This document shows, in pieces, positions 1 to 9,697 of a stretch of 49,755 bases of DNA (the first letter of the stretch is position 1; each line of letters opens with the position of its first letter). The notes beneath the pieces were generated by a model. That model saw nothing but the letters and a program-made list of their open reading frames with translations, did not search any database and was not told the DNA's origin. The stretch lies in NCBI GenBank assembly GCA_036504895.1, contig DASXUJ010000104.1, forward strand, positions 1-49,755, read 5' to 3'. The translations under genes were made by a program, and so were the position numbers. The DNA comes from Syntrophorhabdaceae bacterium (GTDB taxonomy: Bacteria > Desulfobacterota > Syntrophorhabdia > Syntrophorhabdales > Syntrophorhabdaceae).

Positions 1-2591
1 TTAAGAATGATGCCGAGGGAGGAGAGAACCCTCGCATCGAGAATAAAGGGTTCGATGTTTTTCTCGACTCTTACCGACTTGAGACCAGGAAAATTCCGGG
101 CTATCTCATCGATCAGAGAATTCAGATATTGATCGGCAGATATATTCCTGAAGTCAGCGGAACGGTAAAGCTTATCGTAAAGGACCATCATACTCTGGAC
201 GCGGCTTCTTGCGTCCGCCAGTGCCGCCACTACCGTGGGGTCTTTAAGGCGGCTCGCCTGGAGCGCGAGGAGGCTCATGATGACGTTCATGTTGTTCTTG
301 ATCCTGTGATGGACTTCCCTGAGAAGAAGCTCTTTCTCCGAAAGAAGGGCTTCTATCTCTCCCTGGGCGTCACGTCGCTCCAGCTCGCCGGCCGCGCGGA
401 TTGCCGCCAGCTTCAACACGGTCTCGACGAGCCTCGTGTCCTCCATCGGGCGTCGTGCAATCACCGCAATGAGACCGATCGGACGGCCGTCCGAGCCCCA
501 AAGAGTGGTCCCCACATAACTTTCCGCCCCCATCTCCCGGAGTATCTCATCCCGGGGAAAGAGGTCCCGGACTTTTTGAGGGAAAGAGCAGATTGTCTTT
601 CCCACCACCTCCTCGCAAGGGGTATCGGCAAGGGTATATTCCACGTTGTCTTCAAAGGTCCCGTCAAAATAAATGGCCAGGGTTTTTGCTTTATGATCTT
701 GCCCCGAGAGGCGGTCGATGCATACATAGTCGACCTCCAGGGTCCATGCGAGGTATCGCGCGAGAGATTTGAAAAACTCACCACCCGAGCGTGCATACCC
801 GGACTGGAGGAGAAAAAGCTGTACTTCATCGATTTTTTTGCGGACGCTCGTATCCCGTACCACGCAAATCGATCCGCCGTGGTCGAGGGCCGTCAGCGAT
901 ACCTCCTGAGGGAAGAAACTTTCATCTTTTCTCTTCCCCGTCGCCTCCCCCTGCCATTGTCCATGCCGCCGGAACTGGGGCAGAATATACCGGTCGAATC
1001 TCCTTATCTCGTTATCTTCATAAAGGAGACGCCATGATTGACCCACGAGCTCGTCTGCCATGGAATAGCCATAGACGGCGGCAAAAGACTTGTTTACGTA
1101 GACCAGCAGCTCGTTCCCCCCGATCACGGCCATACCTTCCATTGAGGCTTCCATTGCATCGGTCAGCCTCTTGAGCTTCTCCTGCGCCTTCTTCTGCTCG
1201 GTAATATCCGTCATTACCCCTGCGATCCCCGCGACCGAGCCCGCCGCATCCCTGAAAAGCGCCTTTCGAAAGATCACGTCCCGCGCGGCGCCGCTCGCGG
1301 TCCTGGCGCGCCACTCGAAAGTCTGCACTCCTTGATTTGCGTATAATAGACGGTCCATCTCCTCATACTTGTCCGCTTCCTTCGTGGGATCCAACTCGCG
1401 GACCGTTCTTCCGATGATGCGTTTTCGGGCCATCCCCCTGAATTCTTCAAAGGCCCGGTTACACCCCAGGAACCTGCCCGACCTGTTCTTGTAATAAATG
1501 GGGCTGGGGACCGTGTCGAGAAGGGTGGTCACCAGTCTCACCTGGTTCTCGAGAAGCTCCTCCTTCTCCTTTAGAAGGATGAGCGATCTGTCTCTCTCGG
1601 TTAACGCGCGGCTCAGGTTGAGCCTGTTCAGGGAAAGCTGTGATATGATGCGCGCAAATTTGGAGAAAAAGGACATGGATGCGTTCACCGCCTCTTTGCT
1701 CCTGCGGGGTACCTGCTCCAGGGCCGTCATATATGCCTTTTCGTCGAAACCGTATCGTTTCGCCTGGGCACGAAAGAGGTCATAATCAGGCATTTCGTCA
1801 TCGAAGAGGAATTGTCCCAGAAAGAGGTTGCCCACATGGGCAGGACCCGCCATGATGGGCGTTGCGAGATCCATCATATTATTTTTGCACTTATACACAT
1901 TAAAGGTTCCCTCCACCGCCCCGCGCGTGAGGGTGATATCGCTCTCCACGCAATTCCTGCGCGATTCCGGGTGAAGGCGGTGGAATTTTGTGCATATCTC
2001 CTGCCACCCGGATGAAACGAGTATCTTCCCTTCGAGATCAACGACCGCCGCGCCGATTCCGGTGAGCCTGCAGAAGTCGTCCACGAGCGGTTGAAGGGCT
2101 TCGCTGTCGATCAAATCGGAAAGCCCGAGGCTGTCGTTGCCTTCGTGAAGGACCGGGACCTCATCCTTTCCCTCATGGAACGGAAGAGGGGAATGGCGTA
2201 ATCCCGACCGGCGGGACTCGAAGAGCTCGAAAGCGGCTTCGATGGAGAAACGGAGGATATAATCTCCGGAGCCTTTTACGACATACCCGCAAAGGGGAAT
2301 ATCCTTTATGCCTTCCCCGGACTCTTCAAAGGAATGGGAAGTGAGGAAGACAACGGGCAGGCTTCGAAGGGAAAGGATTCGCCTTGCCGCCTCGGCGCCG
2401 CTCATCTCGGAACCCAGGTCCAAGTCCATGAGCACAAGATCGATCTTCTCCTTTCGGGATGCCAATTCCACCGCTTTTTTCCCCGACGGGGCGACGATCA
2501 CATGGAAACCGAAACTCCGGACTTTTTCAGCGCCGGCTATGGCGATCATTGCCTCGTCCTCAACGAGGAGAATGGTTCTATTCATGGACAT
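1..2591 (-). CDS. REC-PocR-PAS-PAS-GAF-HisKA_2 hybrid sensor kinase (3' end beyond left edge)
   Basis: Partial gene; 863 codons are visible and the frame runs off base 1 without a stop. An N-terminal receiver domain carries the phospho-acceptor Asp56, Thr84 and Lys106. A PocR-type sensory domain with conserved Cys/His follows (about 160-320), then two PAS domains (about 345-590), a GAF-like domain (about 600-740) and a HisKA_2 dimerisation/phospho-acceptor box, REVHHRIKNNM, with His761/762. The ATPase domain begins at the edge. The protein is cytoplasmic, with no membrane segment. Start: ATG at 2591 with GGAGG 5 nt upstream; an ATG at 2585 is the alternative. It lies 214 bp downstream of another HisKA_2 kinase on the same strand, so the two may form one phosphorelay. 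An N-terminal receiver on a kinase suggests it takes phosphate from a partner kinase. The ligand of the PocR domain is unknown (1,2-propanediol in the archetype). Confidence 0.9.
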   Translation of the reverse strand, partial: MSMNRTILLVEDEAMIAIAGAEKVRSFGFHVIVAPSGKKAVELASRKEKIDLVLMDLDLGSEMSGAEAARRILSLRSLPVVFLTSHSFEESGEGIKDIPLCGYVVKGSGDYILRFSIEAAFELFESRRSGLRHSPLPFHEGKDEVPVLHEGNDSLGLSDLIDSEALQPLVDDFCRLTGIGAAVVDLEGKILVSSGWQEICTKFHRLHPESRRNCVESDITLTRGAVEGTFNVYKCKNNMMDLATPIMAGPAHVGNLFLGQFLFDDEMPDYDLFRAQAKRYGFDEKAYMTALEQVPRRSKEAVNASMSFFSKFARIISQLSLNRLNLSRALTERDRSLILLKEKEELLENQVRLVTTLLDTVPSPIYYKNRSGRFLGCNRAFEEFRGMARKRIIGRTVRELDPTKEADKYEEMDRLLYANQGVQTFEWRARTASGAARDVIFRKALFRDAAGSVAGIAGVMTDITEQKKAQEKLKRLTDAMEASMEGMAVIGGNELLVYVNKSFAAVYGYSMADELVGQSWRLLYEDNEIRRFDRYILPQFRRHGQWQGEATGKRKDESFFPQEVSLTALDHGGSICVVRDTSVRKKIDEVQLFLLQSGYARSGGEFFKSLARYLAWTLEVDYVCIDRLSGQDHKAKTLAIYFDGTFEDNVEYTLADTPCEEVVGKTICSFPQKVRDLFPRDEILREMGAESYVGTTLWGSDGRPIGLIAVIARRPMEDTRLVETVLKLAAIRAAGELERRDAQGEIEALLSEKELLLREVHHRIKNNMNVIMSLLALQASRLKDPTVVAALADARSRVQSMMVLYDKLYRSADFRNISADQYLNSLIDEIARNFPGLKSVRVEKNIEPFILDARVLSSLGIIL

Positions 2592-2805
2592 CCTTTCCTC
2601 CACTTTCTCGGGAGGGCGCCTTGTAAGGAACAGACCTCAGACTTCTCCCCCTTCGTCCTTGAATTCTGCAAAAGAAATGCCGCAATGCCGAAAGACGGAT
2701 AATCAATCATTTAAAGGAATTATTCCGAAAGGGCAAAGGCAACTCACGTCTCAATTCCGAAACTTAAGTCTCATGGGTGCGACAAAGTATGCGAAAAATG
2801 CCTTG

Positions 2806-5800
2806 TTATGCGCTCCCGAAGGTGATCCTGACTTCCGTCCCCCCCTCGCTGCGTAGCTCGATGGAGCCCTCGAGCTGGTCTACGAGGGTCATGACGAGCT
2901 GCATTCCCAGAGATTGGGTACGGGTAAAATCGATCCCCGGAGGAAATCCGATGCCGTTGTCGGAGACGACGAGAGTATTCTCCCTCTCCCCGGCGGAAAG
3001 GTTCAGGCATATGGCCCCTGAATTCCCGTTCGGAAACGCATGCTTGAGAGAATTGGAGAGGAGCTCGTTTATAATAAGCCCCAAGGGCATGGCGGTGTCG
3101 ATATCGAGTGAAAGTGGCGCTACGTCAATATTCATTTCCATATCCCTGCCCAACGCGTACGCGAGAAGGAGGTCCCGGGAAAGGTCGTTCACGTAATCGG
3201 GAAAATAAATATGCGCCAGGTTCCTCGACCTGTAGAGCTTGTCATGGATGAGGGCCATGGACCTGATGCGGTCCATGCTCGCGCTGAAGCAGGCGGAATC
3301 TTCGGAATCCCGTATATAACGGGATTGCATGTTGAGAAGGCTGGAGACAACCTGAAGGTTATTCTTTACCCTGTGGTGGATCTCCCTCAAGAGCACTTCC
3401 TTTTCCCTGAGAGACCCCTTTATGGTCTCTTCCGCTTCTTTTCGCGATGTAATGTCCATCGCCGCGCCGCGATAGCCCAGGATATCCCGGTTGCCGTCGA
3501 AGATGGGGACCGCGGTGGCGCTCATCCATACTGCCCTGCCTGTTTTGGTAAGGACAGGAAATTCCACGCCACTGAAGCCCACGCGGTCGCGCTTCAGTGA
3601 TTCGAAAAGATCCCTCGCCTTCGGGACCATTGGTTCCGGGAGAAGCTCGAAAACAATCTTTCCCCGCACTTCATGGGGACTATATTCCAGGACATCGCGA
3701 ATTCGATCGCTCACAAAGGTGAAGCGCCAGTAAGGGTCGAATTCGAAGAGGTATTCGCCGGCAGCCTCGCTGATATCCCGGAACCTCTGCTCGCTCTTCC
3801 GGAGCGCAACCTGGGCCTGCCTCTGGGCAAGGGCGATTGCGATCTGCTCCCCCGTGCTCTCGAGGAAAGAGATCAGCTCCGGGGTAAACCTGCCTTTCCG
3901 GCGGTCGTTGAATTGAAGAAGTCCCAATATCAGGTTGCCGTGCCTCAGGGGGATCAATGCCACCGATTCATACCCTTCCCCGTTGCACCGGTTGCGGGTG
4001 CGGGTCTGCCGGTCCTCATCGGTAGTCGTTGCGAGAAGGTCCGTGGTGCAGTTGGACCAGAAACTCCCCCGGGCCGTAAAAAAAGGAAGGGCCGGATCGA
4101 ACCTGCAGGAAAGGATATTGCCGCACATGCACTCGAGCACCGGGCTGCCCGCATCGTCCCTGATGATCTGCCCATTCAGGTCCTTTACGCACAGGCTGTT
4201 TTCGGCCGCCAGAAACTCCTTGTGAAATCCGCGTGTTTCATAATAGGGAAAATCATCCCCGTCCCTCAAGCGAACGCCCGTCGCCTCACATCCCGTCCAT
4301 TCGAGGAGAAAAGCGGTAATTTTTCGGATAAGCTCACGGATCTCACTGTGATCGTTAAGGAGGTTGAGGACCATGAGGGTTGTCTCCTTTTCACGGTGGA
4401 TCCGCTGCTCGCGGGTGATGTCCCTGAAGAAGCATTGCATGTGCCTCACCCCGCCCATGACGATGGTATTCGCCTTTATCTCCACCTCCTTCACATTCCC
4501 CTCTTTGGTCAGAATACGGTCGATGAGTACCTGCCCCTCTTTCTCCACCCTTTGAAGGGAGAAAATTCGTGAGAGTTGCCCGGGCTCCGGTGGATGGAGC
4601 ATCGTCTCGAACCTGCCTACGAGCTCCGATCGCGCATATCCGGTGAGGCGAAGGAAAGAGCGGTTACAGTCCTGGATTATGCCGTGCTCCTGGTCGGCGA
4701 GGACAATTCCTTCTATGGCTTCGTCAAAAAGCGTGCGATAGCGCTTTTCGCTCGCCTGAAGTTCTTCCATGGCAATTCTCTTCTCCCCTTCTCTCCCCAC
4801 CAGAGCGCCAGCCATCTCATCAAAGGCAGCAGCAAGCTGCCCCATTTCGCTCCTGTCATGGTTAAGGCCCGCCCGGGCCGTCAGATCGCCGCTCCCCAGC
4901 CGCTGAAAGGCCTTCAGGAGCCCCTGAAGCCTTCGCGTAACCAGCATGTTTCCTACAAGCCATGCAGAGAGAAGGGCGACAAGCAGGGCCGCGCATAAGA
5001 ACGCGAGGGTAATCCAAAATGTCCGCGTGGAGCCTGCAAGAGCTTTCTTCTCGGGAATACCTACTGTCATGTAAAGATAGGGGGTCGAACTCCTGTCGAG
5101 AGAAAGTTTTCTGTAGACGTAAAACCATTTTATGCCGCTGCGGTCGGTGCTCGTGAAAGCGCCCGCTTCCGGTGGGCCCGCCATGAAGAGGGTCATATCG
5201 GACGGCTCCTTCATGCCTGCATATCTCTTCGGATCGGGAAAGCGGTAGAGGTAGATATGCCTGTGGTCGGTAATGCCGAGGACAAAATCCCGGGGCAAAG
5301 AGGTCTGTTGAAAAATCCTGTCGTAATGGGCGAGATCGATGGTAACCGCCACAATGCCGGTCACTTCCCTTTTTGGATTGAGAACGGGGTAGGCGAAATG
5401 AATTATGGGCTTTTGAAGGGTAGGTCCCCATACATATTCTCCTACGGAAAAGTCTTTTGTTCTGACGGCGTCCCTGAAATATTTTCTGTGCCCTATCCCG
5501 TAACGGATGAAAGGCAGCGCGCTCGCGTATATAGTCCCGTTGGCCGAGGCAGCGAATATATTCGCATATATGGGGTTCTGGGTACGAAGCTCACGAAAGA
5601 GTCTGACGCTGTCAGAAACGTTCTTATTCCTCACTTCCTGCAACTTTGACAGAGTGACGAGAAAGATCCTGGCCCCTTCCATCGTGCGGGTATGGTCATG
5701 GGCCAGATCGGTGAGAACCCTCACCGATTGGTTCCTGCTATCTTCCATGTCCCGGCGCTGACGGTCCAATCCCCCGTAGATGATAATCCCCAGGGCGGGA

Positions 5801-5865
5801 AGAAGGGAAATCAGCACCAGAAGGATGAGATGGGTCCGGATGGATCTGAAAAATGCATGTCTCAT
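2806..5865 (-). CDS. Membrane-bound Cache-HAMP-PAS-GAF-PAS-HisKA_2 sensor histidine kinase
   Basis: About 1019 aa from the chosen start. TM1 is at about 11-31, a periplasmic dCache-like sensor at 32-280 (with the VGEYVWGPTLQKP region typical of Cache domains), TM2 at 283-305, HAMP at 306-360, PAS at 370-490, GAF at 500-685 with a Cys cluster (C580, C581, C587, C606, C627), PAS at 692-815, then a HisKA_2 box LREIHHRVKNNLQ with His830/831 and an ATPase N-box NELLSNSLKHAF. It should detect an extracytoplasmic ligand and autophosphorylate. The frame stays open upstream to 6138, overlapping the divergent gene at 6114. I chose ATG 5865 because it puts TM1 at the N-terminus; ATG 5940 is possible. 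Neither has a strong ribosome site. The Cys cluster in the GAF domain could bind a metal or Fe-S group, but this is inference. Confidence 0.9.
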   Translation of the reverse strand: MRHAFFRSIRTHLILLVLISLLPALGIIIYGGLDRQRRDMEDSRNQSVRVLTDLAHDHTRTMEGARIFLVTLSKLQEVRNKNVSDSVRLFRELRTQNPIYANIFAASANGTIYASALPFIRYGIGHRKYFRDAVRTKDFSVGEYVWGPTLQKPIIHFAYPVLNPKREVTGIVAVTIDLAHYDRIFQQTSLPRDFVLGITDHRHIYLYRFPDPKRYAGMKEPSDMTLFMAGPPEAGAFTSTDRSGIKWFYVYRKLSLDRSSTPYLYMTVGIPEKKALAGSTRTFWITLAFLCAALLVALLSAWLVGNMLVTRRLQGLLKAFQRLGSGDLTARAGLNHDRSEMGQLAAAFDEMAGALVGREGEKRIAMEELQASEKRYRTLFDEAIEGIVLADQEHGIIQDCNRSFLRLTGYARSELVGRFETMLHPPEPGQLSRIFSLQRVEKEGQVLIDRILTKEGNVKEVEIKANTIVMGGVRHMQCFFRDITREQRIHREKETTLMVLNLLNDHSEIRELIRKITAFLLEWTGCEATGVRLRDGDDFPYYETRGFHKEFLAAENSLCVKDLNGQIIRDDAGSPVLECMCGNILSCRFDPALPFFTARGSFWSNCTTDLLATTTDEDRQTRTRNRCNGEGYESVALIPLRHGNLILGLLQFNDRRKGRFTPELISFLESTGEQIAIALAQRQAQVALRKSEQRFRDISEAAGEYLFEFDPYWRFTFVSDRIRDVLEYSPHEVRGKIVFELLPEPMVPKARDLFESLKRDRVGFSGVEFPVLTKTGRAVWMSATAVPIFDGNRDILGYRGAAMDITSRKEAEETIKGSLREKEVLLREIHHRVKNNLQVVSSLLNMQSRYIRDSEDSACFSASMDRIRSMALIHDKLYRSRNLAHIYFPDYVNDLSRDLLLAYALGRDMEMNIDVAPLSLDIDTAMPLGLIINELLSNSLKHAFPNGNSGAICLNLSAGERENTLVVSDNGIGFPPGIDFTRTQSLGMQLVMTLVDQLEGSIELRSEGGTEVRITFGSA

Positions 5866-6113
5866 TAGTCTTCCCGGGGTCCCCGCATGAAGAAGACGTG
5901 AAAGGCGCGAATATATTTGGAAGGTGCGGGGTGAGACCATTATACCGTCACCGGCAAAAAAATAGCAACTACCGCCAAATAAACGCACCTTTTCCCGGGA
6001 CCTTGTCTTCCCCGGCTCCACCTTTTTATTCACCTTTGAGCGACGGAAATGATAGAATGGAGTAGAATTCCACGGATGAATACCGTACATATCACGTATG
6101 AGGAGGCCCTGCC

Positions 6114-7232
6114 ATGTCCCGATTATTCGAACCCTCATCTTTAAAAAATATGACCCTCCCGAACCGCTTTGTCCGGTCCGCCACGTGGGAAGGGCTTGCG
6201 ACAGAAGACGGCTCGGTCACGCCGGAGCTTATCGAGGTGCAGAGGCAACTTGCCCGCGGCGCCGTGGGGCTCATCATAAGCGGTCATGCCTATGTGAGCC
6301 GGGAAGGTCAGGCGGGTATGCGGCAGCTCGGCGCCTATTCGGATGCCCTGATTCCCGGATTAACCGCCATGACGGAGGCCATTCACGAATCCGGGGGCAA
6401 GGCGGCCCTCCAGCTCGCCCACGCGGGGTCTCGCGCCGCATTCAAGCTCACCGGCCTTTCGCCCATGGGTCCTTCGGAGACGGAGGAAGGGAGGGAGATG
6501 ACGGGAAAAGATATGAGGGATATTGCCGGAGCCTTTGCCCGAGCGGCAGAAAGGGCACGGATTGCGGGGTTCGATGCGGTCCAGGTCCATGCAGCCCATG
6601 GGTATCTCCTGAGCCAGTACCTCTCTCCCTGCTTCAACAAGAGGACCGACGGCTATGGGGGCGCAATAGAGAACAGGACCCAGCTTCTCATTGAGGTAAT
6701 AAACGCGGTGAGGGAGGCAGTGGGCCCCGAGTTCCCCATACTCGTGAAGCTCAACTCCGAGGACTTTCTCCCCAACGGCCTTACCACGGACGACATGTTT
6801 CGCGTGGCCGCCTTCCTTGAACAGGCGGGCATTGACGCGATTGAAATGAGCGGGGGCACCGTTCTTTCCGGAAAGTACCTGCCCTCCCGCCCCGGAAAAC
6901 CGGCCGAGGGAGAGCCTGAAGCCTATTACGAGCCCGTAGCGGAGACTTTCAAGAGAAAACTGCCGACCCCTCTGATGCTGGTGGGCGGCATCCGCACCCT
7001 CGAGACCGCCGAGAGGCTGGTCGATACGGGGATCACGGACTATATCGCCCTTTGCCGACCCCTGATCCGTGAGCCGGACCTCGTGGCCCGCTGGAGATCT
7101 GGAGACCACAGGCCCGCGAGATGTGTCTCCGACAACGGCTGCTTCGCACCCGGGTTCGAAGGAAAAGGTGTCTATTGTGTGGTGGAGGAGCAGGAGAAGA
7201 GAGGGTCCGACAAGGGTCATCCCGGGCCCTGA
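6114..7232 (+). CDS. NADH:flavin oxidoreductase, old yellow enzyme family (single domain)
   Basis: 372 aa TIM-barrel FMN protein. Visible family motifs are PNRFVRSAT near the N-terminus, QLAHAGSRA, the substrate-binding pair H159-A-A-H162-G-Y-L, the RTDGYGG/ENR motif, and the C-terminal phosphate-binding region LVGGIR. The length fits an OYE-type barrel only; the C-terminal Fe-S/FAD extension of 2,4-dienoyl-CoA reductase types is absent. It should reduce an activated C=C bond with NAD(P)H in the cytoplasm; the substrate cannot be read from sequence. Start: ATG with GAGGAGG about 8 nt upstream. It is divergent from the Cache-domain kinase and followed by a terminator-like hairpin, so it is probably monocistronic. 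Confidence 0.92.
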   Translation: MSRLFEPSSLKNMTLPNRFVRSATWEGLATEDGSVTPELIEVQRQLARGAVGLIISGHAYVSREGQAGMRQLGAYSDALIPGLTAMTEAIHESGGKAALQLAHAGSRAAFKLTGLSPMGPSETEEGREMTGKDMRDIAGAFARAAERARIAGFDAVQVHAAHGYLLSQYLSPCFNKRTDGYGGAIENRTQLLIEVINAVREAVGPEFPILVKLNSEDFLPNGLTTDDMFRVAAFLEQAGIDAIEMSGGTVLSGKYLPSRPGKPAEGEPEAYYEPVAETFKRKLPTPLMLVGGIRTLETAERLVDTGITDYIALCRPLIREPDLVARWRSGDHRPARCVSDNGCFAPGFEGKGVYCVVEEQEKRGSDKGHPGP

Positions 7233-7271
7233 CCTTCTGGCCTTCGTCTACTGAAAAGGCGTAGGAAAGAG

Positions 7272-7301
7272 ACCGTCCTTCAGGGCGGTTGCTTCGTTTT
7301 T
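7272..7301 (+). terminator. Rho-independent terminator after the OYE gene
   Basis: A 7-bp stem, ACCGTCC (7272-7278) with GGGCGGT (7283-7289) and one G-T pair, closes a TTCA loop and is followed by a T-rich tail ending in TTTTT at 7301. It lies 40 bp after the stop codon of the upstream gene. Confidence 0.65.
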
Positions 7302-7383
7302 CACCGCTCTTGGTCAGGCCTTTCTCATTTTTATCCCTCTATGGAGCCATCAGCATTCATTATGGTCTATAAGTTTAAATATA

Positions 7384-7412
7384 TTGACAGAAGCCGCTAC
7401 GGGGGATATTTA
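7384..7412 (+). promoter_or_regulatory. Sigma70-type promoter for the UPF0261 gene
   Basis: TTGACA (7384-7389), a 17-bp spacer, and TATTTA (7407-7412), about 107 bp before the chosen start codon at 7519. With the upstream terminator this makes the UPF0261 gene a separate transcription unit. The remainder of the 286-bp gap (7233-7518) holds nothing else I can name. Confidence 0.5.
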
Positions 7413-7518
7413 CGATTAAACTCTATTTTTCGGGCTTCTTATAATGCCGCTCCGGGCGGGCGGATATCGCTCTCCGCGCGCGTCAGCAATTCATGTGCGT
7501 CGCGGGAAGGAATGGGCC

Positions 7519-8739
7519 ATGGGCAAGAAAAATTGTCTCCTCATTGTCGCTACCATGGATACAAAAGGAAGGGAGGCCGCTTGGGTCCGGGACTGCGCCC
7601 GGGAACAAGGAGCCTCGACTTTTCTGATGGACATAGGCATCCTGGGCCTCCCCCAGGTCGAACCGGACATTACGAATAAACAACTTGCCGAGGTCGCCGG
7701 GTGCGACCTTAAGGAAGTGATAGAGACCAGGGACCGGCCGCAGGGACTCGATGCCATGCAGAGGGGTGGTACGGCCTACGCGGGCCGCCTGCTCCGCGAG
7801 GGGTTGCTCGATGGGATCATCGGCTTGGGAGGGGGAACGGGCACAGCCGTAATCACTTCCATCATGCGGGCCCTGCCCTTCGGGCTCCCAAAGGTCATGG
7901 TCTCCACCGTGGCGTCACGGGACGTCAGGGAATTCATAGGCACCAAAGATATCGTCATGTTCCATTCCGTGGCGGATCTCCTCGGTTTCAATGAATTCAC
8001 ACGCCTTATCCTGGGGCAGGCCGCCTACGCCGTATGCGGCATGATGCAGAAGGGCGCCTCCTCTCTGGGGGGAAGGCCGATGGTGGCGGTAACCGCGTAC
8101 GGCGTCAATTCCGAGTGCGCCATCCTTGCGGAAGGCTTCCTCCGTGAAAAAGGCTACGAGATGATGGGGTTTCACGCAAACGGCTGCGGGGGGATGGCAA
8201 TGGAGGAGCTGATCGGCGAGGGCAGGATCGCGGGCGTCCTCGATCTCACACCCCACGAGATCGCCGATGATCTCTACGGGGGCTACTGCAAAGGAATCGG
8301 TCCCGCCCGTTTCGAGACAGCGGGGAAAATGGGGGTGCCCCTGGTCTTTGCCCCGGGAGGCCTTGACAATGCGGTATTCAGTCCGGTCTATCCCATGCCG
8401 GACCAATTTACCGGAAGGAGGGTATACCGCCACGACGCCCGGTTCTGCGTGCGTATGGAATCACCGGAGATGGAGCGATTTGCCGCAATCATCACGGCTA
8501 AGCTCAATAAGTCGGAAGGTCCTTCTCACGTGCTTATCCCCACCAGGGGATGGTCCGAGGCGGACAAGGAAGGCAGGGAGCTCTTCGACCCCGCTGCCGA
8601 CCGGGTTTTCACCGAGACCTTAAAGAAGTTTCTCGACCCCCGTATACCGGTGGAGGAGATAAACGTCCACATATGCGACCCCGCTTTCGCCGAACGGGCA
8701 GTCGAGGTACTGCACACCATGATGAAGGCCCGAGGATGA
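7519..8739 (+). CDS. UPF0261 / Tm-1-like ATP-binding domain protein
   Basis: 406 aa from ATG 7519, chosen because GGAAGGA lies 7 nt upstream and because the family begins with a KKNCLLIVATMDTKG-type strand; an ATG at 7444 adds an unconserved 25 aa. Glycine-rich nucleotide-binding stretches are GLGGGTGTAVITSIMR and FHANGCGGMAMEELI. The family is related to the N-terminal half of tomato Tm-1 and occurs in many anaerobes and soil bacteria, often next to TIM-barrel enzymes. Its biochemical role is not established, so no function is assigned beyond probable ATP binding. It converges with the EFR1 gene 55 bp downstream. Confidence 0.88.
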   Translation: MGKKNCLLIVATMDTKGREAAWVRDCAREQGASTFLMDIGILGLPQVEPDITNKQLAEVAGCDLKEVIETRDRPQGLDAMQRGGTAYAGRLLREGLLDGIIGLGGGTGTAVITSIMRALPFGLPKVMVSTVASRDVREFIGTKDIVMFHSVADLLGFNEFTRLILGQAAYAVCGMMQKGASSLGGRPMVAVTAYGVNSECAILAEGFLREKGYEMMGFHANGCGGMAMEELIGEGRIAGVLDLTPHEIADDLYGGYCKGIGPARFETAGKMGVPLVFAPGGLDNAVFSPVYPMPDQFTGRRVYRHDARFCVRMESPEMERFAAIITAKLNKSEGPSHVLIPTRGWSEADKEGRELFDPAADRVFTETLKKFLDPRIPVEEINVHICDPAFAERAVEVLHTMMKARG

Positions 8740-8794
8740 CTTTTATGCATTGAGATCTCTGAATCGGGCCAAAATTGGAAAGGCCCTCGCGTTT

Positions 8795-9634
8795 TCACGG
8801 CCCGGGAAGATAATATTCAGGCTCCTTTCTCGATTGACAGCTTTCATATATGCGTGTAACGGCCGGACCGGAAGAAAGCTCATTCATCGCCCGGGCTTGT
8901 ACCGGGCAGACCTTGACACAGGCGAAGCACAGGGTGCACCGCCCTTTATCCGTAGTCGCGGGGTCATCCCTATCTATTGCTTCGACGGGGCAGGCATCAG
9001 CGCACAGGGTGCATCCGGTGCAAAGGGCCATGTCGGTTTCAGGCGTGAAAGAGGCGGTCTGCCTGAGACTTCTTACGCGGTAAAGCGCTTCAGGCTCCTT
9101 GTAGGGGACGTTCCCGGGCACTGTCAGCGGTTTTATCGCCCCCAGTAAATCAAGGGCTTCCATTTTCTTTCGGACAAGACCGCCGAATTCCCGGGCTTTT
9201 TGCAGGTCTTTCTCGTCGGGCCTTCCCCGGGCGATGGGCCGTTTTTCGGTAGAATAGGAGTGCTCTCCTATAAAAGCGCCTCCTGCCACAGGAATAAACC
9301 CCCGTTTTGATGCAATATCATAGAGTTCCCTGAGTGCATCATCATAGGCCCTGTTACCGTATATCACCACGAGCACGGCAGGGGTATTTTCACCCGATAA
9401 AGTGTAGAAATAGTCCGCCGCGGTCTCGGGGACCCTTCCGTAATAGACGGGCACTGCGAGTATGACGATCTCATCGCCCCTGAAGGCCCGGGTGTTTTTC
9501 GCCCGCTGCGCGGGTCTCGTGCAGTCGAGGACCTTCACCTGCGCCCCTGCCATACCGCGGGCTATCTCTTTTGCAGTGGTCCCGGTCGTTCCCGTAGGGG
9601 AAAAATAGAGACATGTGACCGTTTCGATATCCAT
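8795..9634 (-). CDS. EFR1 family flavodoxin-ferredoxin fusion
   Basis: 279 aa. An N-terminal flavodoxin-like fold carries the FMN phosphate loop SPTGTTGTTAKEIA and the AVPVYYGRVP strand. The C-terminal third has two 4Fe-4S motifs, CTGCTLCADACPVEA and CTLCFACVKVCPVQA. It should be a cytoplasmic low-potential electron carrier linking FMN to two clusters; the partner is unknown. Start: ATG 9634 with AAAGGAG 7-8 nt upstream; an ATG at 9658 lacks a site. It is last in a same-strand run starting at 13380, 63 bp behind the rhodanese gene. Confidence 0.9.
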   Translation of the reverse strand: MDIETVTCLYFSPTGTTGTTAKEIARGMAGAQVKVLDCTRPAQRAKNTRAFRGDEIVILAVPVYYGRVPETAADYFYTLSGENTPAVLVVIYGNRAYDDALRELYDIASKRGFIPVAGGAFIGEHSYSTEKRPIARGRPDEKDLQKAREFGGLVRKKMEALDLLGAIKPLTVPGNVPYKEPEALYRVRSLRQTASFTPETDMALCTGCTLCADACPVEAIDRDDPATTDKGRCTLCFACVKVCPVQARAMNELSSGPAVTRIYESCQSRKEPEYYLPGP

Positions 9635-9697
9635 AAATGTGCTCCTTTTGCCGCACAACGCCGGAAGGATAAGTCGACCTTGCCGGGCCGTAATTTC

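Noticed and set aside
129-1037. Rightward frame over the first kinase
   Set aside because: The leftward frame gives clear GAF and HisKA_2 motifs; the rightward one does not.
2592-2805. Sigma54 (-24/-12) promoter between the two kinases
   Set aside because: No TGGCAC-N5-TTGC-like match was found on the relevant strand.
8740-8794. Bidirectional terminator between convergent UPF0261 and EFR1 genes
   Set aside because: Only a 5-bp GGGCC/GGCCC stem with an 11-nt loop is present and no T-tract on either side, too weak to call.
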